From the NCBI GenBank assembly GCA_004519485.1, contig CP038106.1, positions 1,003,501-1,067,500 of the forward strand: 64,000 nt of DNA, written 5' to 3'. This stretch comes from Nannochloropsis oceanica. Its lineage: Eukaryota; Sar; Eustigmatophyceae; Eustigmatales; Monodopsidaceae. The notes beneath the pieces are model-generated. The model saw only the letters and a program-made list of their open reading frames with translations, was not told the origin of the DNA and searched no databases. The position numbers and the translations under genes are program-made. Positions 23,601 through 34,261 of the stretch are shown one piece after another; the first letter of the stretch is position 1; each line of letters opens with the position of its first letter.

Positions 23601-26600
23601 CACTCCTTCTTCCGGCCCTTCCAACCGCCCTCGTTTAACGAATTCCAGGACCCCCACCACGCCTTTTGGCCCCCCAGATCCCAGGCGCGGGATGGGCATC
23701 ATCATTACCGTTGTCTCCTCCCCTGCAATCTTGTCTTCTAGCCCTACCACTTCCGTTTCCACCTGCCCAAACAGCCAACTATGGCAAGGCATGAGTCCAG
23801 CAGATGAAGAGGAGGAGAACGAAAGGGACGAATAGGGGTTGCCGCCTCCACCACTACCCATCGAAGACGGTTTTTCAACAGGAGATGAGGCCGAAGATGA
23901 AACCGTGAGGCTAGAGCCTTGAAGCACGGCATGCATTTCAGCAGCTGCAATGTCAGCTCCCATGCGATGACGCGCTCGCTGCTCCTGCCGGCGTCTATCG
24001 ACTGGCCACAAGGTCCATAATTCGCTCGGTAGGGAGAGAGAAAAAGGAGAGGCCGTTTGCCTCACTCCGGTGGCGTTGCTGCTGCTGCTGTTGGCACAGT
24101 TCTCGCTTTGTTCGGCCTCTTCCTCCACCACAAGAAGCAGAGCTGCGGCTTGCGCACCTGTGGCCGAGCAAACTGCTGTCTCGACCGCTTGAAAGAGACT
24201 TGGAAGGGAGTCAGGGCCACGGGAGGCAGATTCCGCGTGCAGCCGCTGCAGGGCGGAGAGAATACCTTCAGCATGTGCCCGTGCAGCAACCTCTAACATT
24301 GTCTCTTCTTGTGCTGTCTCGAGACGGGCTTGCAATGATTGGATTGCCGCCGAAGCATCATGCATACCCCCAAAAGCCGTCTGCAGCGTTTGGGCATGGT
24401 GCAAAACAGGCACCAGCACGTGTGCCAGTGCCTGGACCACTCGCAAATCCTCCTTTCCCACCTCCACCACATTTTCGCCATTCAAACGCTGCACCCTTAC
24501 TACCCCAAGCAAATGGAATCCTTCCTCCCTCCCTTCCTTCTGTTCACCCCCCCTTCCTGCTGCTGCTTGCTGCACCACAGGCACATACAACAATTGTGGT
24601 CCGTCACGCGTAGGTTGCCCCGCTAATGCCGCGGCCCCCAACGCGCCAACCCCAAGGGGCACTATCTCTCGGTTACTCCCGCACAAAGCCCCTTCCTGTG
24701 GGTCGAGCATGAAGAGCGTACATCGCACATCCTCATCCTCGCCACGACTGCTGCTGCTGCTGCTGCTGCTCAAGAGATTAATAACTCCCTCTTCAAACGT
24801 CTCCTGTAACTCAGCCAAAGACCGACCCGCACTTGTCCACAATCCTTCAGCCACCCTTAAAAGCCTCAAGGAATGCTCAGCCGTCGATTCCCTCGGCTGA
24901 TGCCTTACCAAAAGCTCTTCCCGTGCGAGGCGGGCCATCACTCCGCTTAGCGCACTAGCAAGCCGGGTGACAGCCTCCACATCCCTCTCTGAGAAAGGGA
25001 CGGCCTCTGACCCCACCCGCTCAACAAGCAAGGCCCCAATCACCTTGCTACCGTTGGTTGCGCTGATGCTGTTGCTGTATCCAGCCAGGAGAGGGACCCC
25101 TAAGGACGTCACCGCAGAGGAGGATGAGGAAGCCAAGGGAAAGTCAGAGGAGGGCGGCATCATATCTGAGGATGATACCTTTACAGCCGGTACGCCCGTC
25201 GCCAAGACTTGCTGCAAGACAAGCGAGCGACGTGCTTCCAGAGAAGAAGCAACATCCACACCATCCTCAGCCCCCAACCCCCACAGGCGGCTTCTTTCCT
25301 CCTTGTCCTCCACCTGTGCCTTGGACAACTGTCTCTCACACAAGCCCAAATCTAACGCCGTCACCTGGAAGCAATACTCCACCCTATCAAAACCGACCAA
25401 CAAGCTCGCCGCAGTGGGCAGTTGCTGTCTTAAGCTCTCCCATTCCCACGCCGATCGCAGCAAACGCCCCACCGCCTCCCAGGCACCACTAGTCGAATCC
25501 GCCACCTCCGCCTTCTCAACCAATTGTGCCCCAACCTCATTTAGCTCCGTTTGTAGTCGGAAAACCTGATCATGAAGCTCCATTATTTCTTCCTTCAATC
25601 TTCCCCCTTCCTCTTCCGTCGCATATCTGTGCTCCAACAGCAACCGCGCCTCCTCCACTTTCTCCTTTCCTACCTCCAAAGCTTGTAAACCAGAAAGCCA
25701 CGCCGCACCAGCTGATACGATGGCCTGCAAGACTTCACGGGCCTCGGCACTGAATGATTTTGGTGATGCAACACGTACCACTCCCTCCTGGGCATCCTTG
25801 TCCTTACTCTTGTTGTTGTTGCTGCTGCTGCTGTTCCTGTTCGTACAGTGGTAATGCTGGAAAGGAAACTCCTCCACCGACGAAGACGCCGGCAACAAAG
25901 TGGCCTTGGATAAAGCAATCCACACATCAGCATCAGCTGTCACTCTCTCTCCCTTACCCTCCCCCTCCTCTTCCTCCTCTGCTTCCTGTGTCACGGCTTT
26001 CTTCGCCACCTCTTTGATTATACCCTCCATCGCTGCCATGAAACCCTCTCTACTACTCCCTCCCTGGAAGGCTGCTTCAAGCTCAAGCAAGGCCTGAGTC
26101 AACAACGGTACCAACGGGTTGTCTCTCCTCAGCTTTTGAGATGAATCTACATCACATGCCACCGCCCAGCGCGTCCATGCAGCCCTCTTTATTGCCTTCC
26201 TGGCCAGTCGATCCATTCGCTCCAACCCTCGACATCGGGCACGGGCCAAGACACATATCTCCCGATTCGCGCCCAACAATAAGCCCAAATGTCTCGTCAG
26301 CACCTCAAAAATCATGTTCCTCTGCTGCTGTTGCAGTTCGTCTTCCCACTCTTCCTTCCCTCCCTCCTTCTCACCCTCCTCCTCTCTCGATAATTGCAGT
26401 ACCGCTAACACCTCCTTTTGTCCTCCTCCATCTATCAAAGATAGCACTGGTACACATACCATCCTCTGTCCTCCTGCTTGCACCATACGACCAGTGACCG
26501 CCGCCTCGCCCACCAACCCCGTCTGCAGCGGTGCTTCCAACGACACACCATTACTCCCAACTGTCCAAAGCACACGCCCTTCCTCCCTTCCCCCCTCGAT

Positions 26601-27551
26601 CACAACGAATAGACGTGCTTGATCCACATCCAATAGCTCGGGTACCTCAACCGCCACTACCTGAATAAGCGCTGTGCGCATGACCTCCTCCGCTTTCATC
26701 CCTTCTCCTCCCTCTCTTGCCACAGCTGACAAACATGCCAAAACATGCAGCAACCCCTTCAGCTGCTGCAATACTGCCCCAATCCTCTCAGCCTCCCTCT
26801 TGTGCATCACTTCCCGCTGTGTAGCCTTTTTTGTCTTGCTCCGTTCTTCCTCCAGTTGTCGACGGGCTCGGTATAGGTCGGCTTGGAGCATAGCCTCCCG
26901 AGAGAGCAGTCGAGGACCACCACCTACACCACGAGCGGGGGAAGCACGCACTGACGAGGACAACGCAGGCAAGACGGAAATTTCTGCTGGGCGGCAAGGG
27001 GAAAGCGCCACCGTAGAATGAGCCGGCAATGCAGGTGCTTCATCATATTTTTCTTGGTCTGCTGCAGTTGCTGCTGCTTCCTCTACGTGCACCCTTTCTT
27101 CTTTCGTTTCCTCCTCTCTCTCCTCACCCTGGGCACTCGATGGCGACAACAACGGTAGTAGTGACGCAGGTGAACCCAGCAGATTGTTGCCTTCCCGTCC
27201 TTTGAAGGGAGTGGTGGTGGGCGTCATGGTAGGCGGTGCAAGCCGCTTGAAGGCGCTACCAATGCGAAGCCGAAAGAGACGTCGATGCAAAGAGGCAGGT
27301 GGAGCGACACCCTCCTCCTCCTCGTCGTACTCGTTGTCAATGCGTTGCTTGAATAGGCGAGGGGGAGCAGAGCTGGGCACTGGAATGGCTGACGAAGTCC
27401 TCTTGGAGGCAGGAGGGGGTGGCGTCAAGAGGGCCGCAGCACCATCTACCTCCTCCCGTTTACGTGGGGGGGGAGTAGGCGGTGCCTGCTCGTCGCTTCC
27501 TTGCTCCAACGCATCGCTCTTTTTGCCCTTGCGCTTGCTCTTGAACATCAT
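17514..27551 (-). CDS. Giant multi-GAF-domain protein, ~3,345 residues, single exon
   Basis: The frame is open for about 10 kb without an intron. I start at the ATG at 27551; the frame extends four codons further only through a TTG. After a basic, Pro-rich N-terminus and a coiled coil (~220-265), about ten GAF-like modules follow, roughly at 281-431, 700-880, 895-1055, 1100-1335, 1367-1491, 1640-1800, 1861-2011, 2061-2254, 2271-2488, 2521-2750 and 2798-3024. Typical marks are GVVGVLEFVKRG, KVIGALLVERVG, and in the last module the GLLGWCLRKAEMMNV signature. Two Trp-centred helices, AIKRAAWTRWAVAC (~455) and IQKAFGKWRLVAARAA (~1820), resemble Sfi1-type centrin-binding repeats. GAF domains bind small ligands or mediate dimers; no kinase, cyclase or phosphodiesterase domain is attached. 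Ser and Ala runs interrupt the modules. The function is unknown; the size and module count are unusual. Confidence 0.85.
17634..17680 (-). repeat. GCT/AGC triplet repeat in the GAF gene
   Basis: About 15 perfect triplets near the 3' end of the giant GAF gene, read on the minus strand as GCA and encoding a poly-Ala run just before the C-terminal coiled-coil-like tail. Confidence 0.95.
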
Positions 27552-28114
27552 GAGCTTTGTCAACTCTTCTCAAGGCCTCAGGGGTGATAGGTGATATTCC
27601 ATTCTGATTAGTCCGCTTGGCTTAAGAATGTAGTGCCCGCCCCCGCGCTTTTCAATTAGATGTGATGGGGAAAGAGAAAGTGCGGTAAGTACAAACCAAG
27701 GCCTGGCACCTTCATCGCGCAAACTAGGGCACAAGTCCGTCCCGCTGTGGTGGTAAGGGGAGTGAAAGCACATGTGCATAACCATGGATGCCCCCAGGGC
27801 CCAGAGCGTGGGGACAGCAGGGACGTTTTCGCCAGTCTCACTGGCAGTCATCGATAATCAGGCGCGAAGTCGGCCGTTGCTTTTCTAACTTGTTTATTGA
27901 AAAAAAGCTTGTATTACTTTTTGTTTATTGAGTGCAATGAGCATCAAAAATCGTCGTGGAGTCTGGGAACAATTGGGAATGCCTCGTTTGTCATGCATAA
28001 CCTCTGAACGTACGCTCCACATCCTTACCTAAATGGAAGACTAGTCAGAGCCATTTTTTCCCTACACCCACCAATATACATACAACATACATACATATAG
28101 GGATCAGAAAAGAA
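27552..28114. promoter_or_regulatory. Divergent promoter region between GAF and Tctex1 genes
   Basis: 563 bases separate the start codons of the minus-strand GAF gene and the plus-strand dynein light chain gene, so both promoters lie here. The part 27880-28110 is AT-rich with short TACATACATA repeats. No specific site can be named from sequence alone. Confidence 0.6.
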
Positions 28115-28947
28115 ATGGCAGACATTCCAGCTAGCCCCTCGCCAGCAGCAATACAAATATCACCGAGCATACCGCCAAAAGAAATGCAAGAAGGAAAAGT
28201 CTCCGCGCATGCCGGCGTCCACATATTATTGCCCACATATCAGCTGCGTCCGCGCGAGGATGAAAAGTTCTCCCCGGCTGTAGCGCAACGATTAGCGGAG
28301 CAGGTGTTAGTAGATGAGTTGAAGGGGAAAGCTTATGACGATGAAAGTGTGACGAATTGGGCCATCGTTGTCGCAGATGCGGTCAAGAAAGGGGTGAAAG
28401 GTGGGCTTGATCGAAGGGGAGGGAGGAGAGGATCCAGGATACGGTGGGCGGATAGGAAGCTTAATGTCTGTCTAATTAGTAGCTAGGCAGAAAGTATACA
28501 TATCCAGTAAAAAAATCTTGTATTCACATATATATACTTCATATTCCATCAAAGCACAAAATATACCAAGGTTCAAAGTTGTGGTGCAAGTCGTGTTGGG
28601 GGAGGTGCGAGAGCAGGGAGTGTGGGTAGCTTCCCGGTGCTTGTGGGATTCGATCACCGACAATCACACCTCCGCAACATTTATTAATGTACGTTTTAAA
28701 AGAGCGACGCTTTTGGTCGCGACAAAGAGCTAATAAATATGCCCTAAATATTACTACTTCGCTCACCCATATCCTTGCTACCTCGCTCACCTATAACCTT
28801 ATCCTTATATCCTTATCCTCATATCGTTATCCTTAATCCTTATTCACTATCTATCTATCCTTATCCTTACATTCTAAACTTATTTTCCGCCACCCACAGG
28901 AGAGCTTGTGGTGTACTGTCTTGATTTTTGCTGTCTACACGGACTGA
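28115..28947 (+). CDS. Tctex1-type dynein light chain, three exons
   Basis: Best model: join(28115..28443, 28571..28688, 28900..28947), 164 residues. The protein ends with a full Tctex1 signature: FKVVVQVVLGE, REQGVWVASRCLWDSITDN, then FIN|ESLWCTVLIFAVYTD. The exon 2/3 junction (gtacgt donor, cacccacag acceptor, phase 0) rebuilds the conserved end exactly. The exon 1 donor is less sure: 28444 fits the phase but leaves a basic insert before FKVVV, while a donor at 28399 would need a different acceptor. Tctex1 proteins dimerise and attach cargo or intermediate chains to cytoplasmic or intraflagellar dynein; the sequence looks closest to the TCTEX1D1/D2 (DYNLT2/DYNLT5) branch. The ~50-residue N-terminal extension ends at the LLPTYQLRP motif, which is typical of that branch. 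It is divergent from the GAF giant. Confidence 0.85.
28796..28876 (+). repeat. TATCCT-type hexamer repeat in a Tctex1 intron
   Basis: The second intron (28689-28899) holds imperfect copies of CTTATC/TATCCT over about 80 bases, ending shortly before the acceptor. It is pyrimidine-rich and may stand in for a long polypyrimidine tract. Confidence 0.75.
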
Positions 28948-29150
28948 AAAAGATCGGGGGGTGATAAATAAAACGTCTGCGCTCTTGTCGATGCGTACAT
29001 GCACAGCCCTAAAACAATAAAAGAAAAAAAGAAATACGAAGAGAAATGAAACGATGGGTGTTGTCAGTAATCAAGCCGGGCATTTACTGTACATTCCCCC
29101 CGTTTTGTTCACATTGGTCTATCGGTCGCATGAACAGCCTTGCTTGTCAA

Positions 29151-30219
29151 TTAGTGGTCATCTTCGCTTTTTCCCGGGCATTCTTTTCGTAATTCGTCTA
29201 TGCTACCGTACTGATGTCCGCAAAAGAGACAATAGCGGTGCTCCTGCCGCAAGTAAGCAGTCGCCACGCTTAATTTCTCTGATGTGCTCAACGTGTCCCA
29301 AAGTTCGTGCTTGCCATCTACTATAGCTAAGCCTTCTCTTTCTTCTTCTCCTCCACATTCCGTTTGTCCCTGCGGCACGGCAGCGGCCGCCTCCTCTTGA
29401 GTATGCACTGTGTGTGTTTCTGTTCCCGTGGCCAATAGGGCATTAGATGGCTCGTCCACCCCCTCCTTCCTTCGATCTCTGATCCTCGCATCCATCCCCT
29501 TGTTTTCCTCCTCCTCTATGCTGGTCCACCACAAACAGGACATCTCCCGACCCGCCCGCGTATCTAAAGTTTCGATTGTCTTCATCGCCTTTGTCAAATT
29601 CGACGCAACGCGCCGCTCCGCAAACCGATTAGACATGGCCACCTGGAAGTCTTCTTTGCATTGCTCAAGAAGTTCAACCCGCGCCTGTGTCCATTGCTCC
29701 AGCCGCTGGTGCGCTTCGCTCTGGCGCTCTGCCTGGCCAAGCCCCGCGCGGTCTGTCTTCTTTACCACGGCAATTGGCGCCGTGATACCGTCTGCGCTCT
29801 TGCCAATACCATGGCCTTCCTTGTAGCCCATCAATTTCAGCATCCGCAACCCTACATTGTCCTGTAAGGGTAAAGGAGGGGTGTAGAGCGAACATGAGAA
29901 GAGTTGAGGAGGGCGGACAGATGGCCTGGAGAAGCGAGCGGCACGTCTCGAGGACAATCATTACCTGAGGCAATGGTGTATTCATTCCCTCTCGCAATTT
30001 CTCCTCCGCATTTGCTGCCTTAGATTTTTTGGACGTTGCTTTAGAAGGCCGAGGCTGAACAGCCCTCTTGCTACCAATGTTTGTGGTCGGCTGCTGGTCA
30101 ACAAACGTACCGCTCAAGTAGTCCTCATCATCATGGTAGCCATTGGGAAGAAGGCTCCTACTCTGCTTTTCTGCCACCTCCAGCTGATCCTGCTTCCTTG
30201 TCTCCTTAAAACGATTCAT
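29151..30219 (-). CDS. GPATCH11: G-patch protein GPATCH11 homologue, two exons
   Basis: The coding sequence is complement(join(29151..29861, 29965..30219)), 321 residues; the 103-base intron has donor GTAATG, acceptor TTACAG, and is phase 0 on both sides. Exon 1 carries the conserved acidic N-terminus (DEDYLSGTFVD) and a basic stretch with EEKLREGMNTPL. Exon 2 opens with the G-patch: DNVGLRMLKLMGYKEGHGIG, then PIAVVKKTDRAGLG. A charged helix follows, and the C-terminus has the family's DUF4187-type ending with YLRQEHRYCLFCGHQY and ELRKECPGKSEDDH. G-patch proteins activate DEAH-box RNA helicases in splicing and ribosome biogenesis; GPATCH11 is a nuclear member with a poorly defined role. Both termini and the order match animal and plant GPATCH11, so the identification is firm. 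The stop lies ~200 bases from the convergent Tctex1 stop. Confidence 0.93.
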
Positions 30220-30264
30220 GTGCTCACTGGACTCGTTCTTGACGTGTTATTCTAATCTCTATTC

Positions 30265-30440
30265 TGTGATAGTCTGTGTCTGTCTTGGGGGAGGTTTGGG
30301 AGAGGGGATTGTGTGTCTGTCTCTGTGTTTGTATCAGCGCGTGTCTGTGTCTGCATGTATGTGTGTCTGTATACATGCCTGCCTTTGCGTTTGTCTGTTT
30401 ATGGTTTTCTGTGTATGTGTGGCTGTGTCTGTCTGTAATA
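30265..30440 (+). repeat. TGTC/TGTG-rich degenerate microsatellite
   Basis: About 175 bases dominated by TGTCTGTG-like units, starting within 50 bases of the GPATCH11 start codon on the other strand. The plus-strand frame through it encodes a Val/Cys-rich string with no domain. Confidence 0.8.
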
Positions 30441-30458
30441 TGAAGGTGAGAGTCATGG

Positions 30459-30905
30459 TGAAAAAGGTGCGACGGACCGTACGGAGCGTGGCGCACTCCA
30501 TGACTTCGGCAGTCTTCGTACACGAGTTAGTAGAGCGTGTTAACGGTAACTCGAGCCGCAAAGTAACGAAGCCCTTGCGTGGGTGCAAGCGTCCTCGCAC
30601 CTCGAAGGCCTCGATTTCTGGCCGACCGTGACCTCGTTTACCCCCCACGACACGGGGCAGTGAGCCAGCGCGCCAACGCGTTTCTTGGGCGGCCCTGAAG
30701 GCTGAGGCGTGTGGAAAAGCCGTTTTTGGATCTCGAGGAGCATGGAACGAGTAAAACATGCAGCTCTTGTGGTCAGGCGAACAGAATGCTATGGAACACC
30801 AAAGTCTAAAAATGTCCACATTGTGGAAATGAAGAAGAGGGGGACGTCAACTCGGCCAAGAAGGCTCTCATAAAGGTGTTAAAAAAAAAAAAAGGGGTCA
30901 TGTAG
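30459..30905 (+). pseudogene. Decayed TnpB/Fanzor-type nuclease fragment (zinc ribbon and RuvC-III motif)
   Basis: The frame at 30747-30905 reads TSKTCSSCG, an 11-residue loop containing a stop, KCPHCGNEEEGDVNSAKKAL and a Lys-rich tail to a stop at 30905. TSKxCxxCG...CPxCG...DxNxAxxxL is the C-terminal zinc ribbon plus last RuvC Asp of TnpB and Fanzor RNA-guided nucleases, proteins carried by IS200/605 elements in prokaryotes and by diverse transposons in eukaryotes and large viruses. Upstream, 30459-30630 in another frame encodes a basic helix (VKKVRRTVRSVAHSM) like the arginine-rich helix preceding the catalytic part, but this is weaker. The frame is broken at several places, so it is a remnant. 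A run of 13 A lies at 30881-30893 inside the open tail. No terminal repeats could be recognised. Confidence 0.6.
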
Positions 30906-31411
30906 TTCGCCCTCCATTAAGCGTTCTTGTACAAAGTGTAAGAGTATAAAATAAATTTATTCGGATGCCTTCAAAAAAGTTAGATGGATAACCTTATGTC
31001 GGATGGCTATGACCTAAAAATTTGTTTCCAGATGCCCTCCCTCGGCTTGGTGCTTGAGGAGGCAATTTTTTCCACAAAGTAGAGAAGATAAATTACAGTT
31101 GGAAGGCGAATTGCAGAGCAATAATCAATGTTACAACTCTACATGCTTTCAATCAACCTTGTTTCAATCTTGATTTTTATTTCGATGATATTAGCCTTGT
31201 TTGGTGCGGTTTATTCATTTGCATGACCAATAGAACAAATTTTCTTGCTCATGACAAATAGCTCATGACTCCAATAACCATGCTATTGTCTTTGCCTGCT
31301 GCACAACGCAACGAGAGCATGAAGCCTCTGTATCACTTGCTGGTCGTCCTCTCCGCTCTCTTTGTGTGAATCAATTCTCTTCCTTCTTCCTTTTTAAATT
31401 TCATGTAACTG

Positions 31412-32027
31412 TCATGAGGAGGCACGACAGAAGTCGTAGAAATGTTTGATCTGTTGCACATTTGCCACCACCAGAGGATGGGCATAATGCCGATCGAAAA
31501 AACTTGTGACAGCGTGCGGATCTTGCAAAAAGATGTGCTCCCCCGCCTCCTTCATGATATTGGGCGTCAAGCTCACCACGTCACGCAAAGTCGCCCATAT
31601 CTGCGGCTGGGGGAAATAGTTCCCCAAATACGCCTCGAATCGATCAAGCAAATCCTGAGAAATCACTGAAAGCTGCTGCCCATTGTCTACGTCTCCACCA
31701 CCACCCAACCCTTCGGCCGCATTGTCCGCATGGATGATGGACTGGTGCCGTTGTTCCTCCTGCATCTGCTGCTGCTGCTGCGCCTGCAGCATTAGCAACT
31801 GTGCCTGCATCATAGCTTGCTGCTGCTGATGTTGTTGCTGTTGTTGTTGTTGTTGTTGTTGCAGCTGTTGTTGTTGCTGCTGTTCTTGATGATGTCGTTG
31901 TTGTTGTTGTTGTTGTTGCTGCTGCTGCTGCTGCAGTGCTTGTTGTTGTTGCTGCTGCATGTAGTAATAGGCTGCGTAGTGTTGCTGCGCTGCCTGCAGT
32001 TGCTGTTGTTGTTGTTGTTGTTGTTGC

Positions 32028-32065
<38 letters not shown>

Positions 32066-34261
32066 TCGTTGCTGCTGGAGGGCGAAGACTGCCTCGTTGG
32101 CGCCAGCGGTGTAAAAGGACTCCTCTCCTCCACCACCATTACTACTCGCTACTGTTTGATCAGGGACCGTAGTGCCCGCCATGGGGCCCAGGGCGGAAGA
32201 AGGGGTGCTGGCGACCTGGAATAAGTGCTGTTGCTCTGGTCGCTGCTGGATGCTTTGGACCACCTTGTGCTGAGCTCGTAAGCTTTGCTGCTGCTGGTGA
32301 AGGGTAAGCTTATGCTGGTGTTGCTGCTGCTGTAATGTCGTGGAGATGCCCTGATTGAAATCTCGCACCGCATCATCCCCCGACAAAAAGCGAATAAAAT
32401 GCCGCCAAAATGTCTTGACGCTCACATTCGCTGTCCTTCCCACCTCGACCAAAAAATCCTTATGGTGCTGGTCGACAAATTCCCGAATCTCCGGCAAGGA
32501 CAATTCGGCCTGATCTGAGGATGCATCTGGTCGTGGGTGTAAGGTCAGCATCGATGACAACACGCGGTTTGCTGTTCGCATGGCTGTGGTCATCGAAACA
32601 GGCTGCATCTTGGTATTGCTTTTCATCCATTCCAGGAACCCTTCCCGCGCCTCCAAATCCATAACGGTCCCCGGCTGCCGACGCATCGATGACTGGGAGT
32701 CCATATGCTGCTGCTGCTGCTGCTGCAAATGCTGCTGCGCGCTCATTGCAATGTGAAGCGGAATCCGGGGTACTGGCGCCGGTAACATAGACTGCCTTTG
32801 CTGCTGCAACACTTGGGAGCGAGAGGCAGGCATGGCCTCGTCATTTTCCTCGATAAGGACAGGAGATTCCCTTTCGCCAACTCCATCACCGCCGCCTTCG
32901 CCTTCCCCATCCCCTGCACCGTCCAGTGAAACACCGTCGGGGTCCAATGCAAGCCCTTCCTTTCCACCTCTTCTTCCTCCTCCTCTTCCTCTACCACCAT
33001 CCATATCAGCCGGCGCGGTGTAAGGTCGCGGCTTCTGCCCGAACATGTCCTCTCCCTCTTCCAGCATGGCCAACGCCAACCCTGTAAATGCCTTTTTCTT
33101 TCTGCGGCGCCTCCCCTCGACCTCGCTGTTACCTCCACTATCCCCTTCCTGCACTCCTTTTTCTCCCCCTTCTCCATCTCCACTTCCCACAACAGCCACT
33201 GTCGTCGCCTCCGCCTCGGTTGCTGCTCCTGCTGCAGCTGCTGATGCCTCATGCGTCGCCCTCAAACCAACCGCCTCCACTTCAGCCCCATTACTCCTCC
33301 CCAAGCCCGTTACCCCTCCCTCCACTTTTCCTCCTCCCCTACCCTCGATCTGCTCCCCAGCCACCACGTAATTCTCCAACTCCCCCTCTCCTGCCGAGTC
33401 ACGCAAAAAACTCAAAAAGTGTCGCCAGAAAGTCCGCAAACTCTGGTTTGTGCCCCGCGCCACCTCCGTCGTCAAGTCCCCCTCGTTCCGTCGCACCAAA
33501 TCCCGAAGATTCTCCAGCGCCAGGCTCCTCGCCCCTCCCTCCGACAGCCCTTCATACCTCGGCAGCCTAGGCAATGCCCGCGCAAGGAAATTGTTCACGC
33601 TCCGCACGATCGTATTCAGGCTCGACCCACGATTACAAGTATTCAAAGCCATCCAACCCAGGAAGCCAGTCCGTACCTCCTGGTTCACCATAACTGGCGT
33701 GCTCGGTCTCCCACCTCTTCCCCCCCCCCCTCCGCCTCCGCCTCCTCCTCCGCCTCCACTCAAAGCACCCATCCCACGCCCACCCATGCCACCAAAGAAG
33801 CCGTGACCAGCTCCTACTCCTGCATACCCACCACGCTTCCGCTTTCTTCCAAACCGACGCGGTTTCGGTTTGGGTGGCAACCCAAAAATTACCCCTCGCA
33901 AGTCATAGTCATCATCATCATCCTCCTCATGCTGCTGCTGATGCTGCTCTTCCTCCTCCTCCCCCTGCCCTTCTCCACCACCGCCACCACTGCCACCCTT
34001 CTTCCTCCCCCCATTCATCTCCCCCCCTTTGGACTCATCCTCATCCGACCCAAACGAATCGTCATCCTCATCCTCCTCCTCTTCACTTTCAATCTCCCCA
34101 TAATCCGTTATCTCCGCAAAATTCCTCCTTCCCCCCCCCTCCCTCCCCTCCCCCTCCCCCTCCCTCCAGCCCCAGGCCTCCCCCTCCTCCCCCCACCTCC
34201 TCCACCTGCCCCCGTTCCCACACGCCCCCCCGTCAGAATAAACCCCTGCAGCATCCTCCAT
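31412..34261 (-). CDS. Gln-rich protein with repeated unrecognised domain (downstream frame, probably same gene as next)
   Basis: A 949-codon frame. Its first ~45 codons overlap the end of the upstream frame in another phase, so the apparent ATG at 34261 is probably not a real start. After an acidic run (ESEEEEDEDDDSFGSDEDE) and a Gly run comes a ~90-residue domain (~195-295: VRTGFLGWMALN ... SLRTFWRHFLSFL), and another copy at ~535-630 (AREGFLEWMKSN ... SVKTFWRHFIRFL). A long Gln region encoded by CAG/CAA follows, then a terminal domain (~875-949: SQDLLDRFEAYLGNYFPQPQ ... IKHFYDFCRASS), perhaps a distant copy. The shared pattern is F-x-x-W-M, a middle A/V-N-x-x-L, and an F-W-R-H-F end. I do not recognise the family. 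Its shape recalls the helical core-binding domain of tyrosine recombinases, but no catalytic domain follows. Confidence 0.7.
31750..32080 (-). repeat. CAG/CAA-coded polyglutamine region
   Basis: About 330 bases of mixed CAG and CAA codons on the minus strand, encoding several Gln runs separated by His, Ala and Met. The CAA interruptions suggest selection for the amino acid rather than pure slippage. Confidence 0.95.

Larger units (their letters stand above)
30220..31411. other. Intergenic region with TG-rich tract and decayed TnpB/Fanzor fragment
   Basis: 1.2 kb between the start of GPATCH11 and the stop of the Gln-rich gene. 30265-30440 is a TGTC/TGTG-rich tract, 30459-30905 contains the zinc-ribbon remnant listed separately, and 30905-31411 is AT-rich with no recognised feature apart from the 3' UTR of the downstream minus-strand gene. 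Confidence 0.6.

Noticed and set aside
28620-28680. tRNA-like T-loop GGGATTCGATCAC
   Set aside because: No acceptor stem or anticodon arm can be built, and the sequence is a coding exon of the Tctex1 gene.
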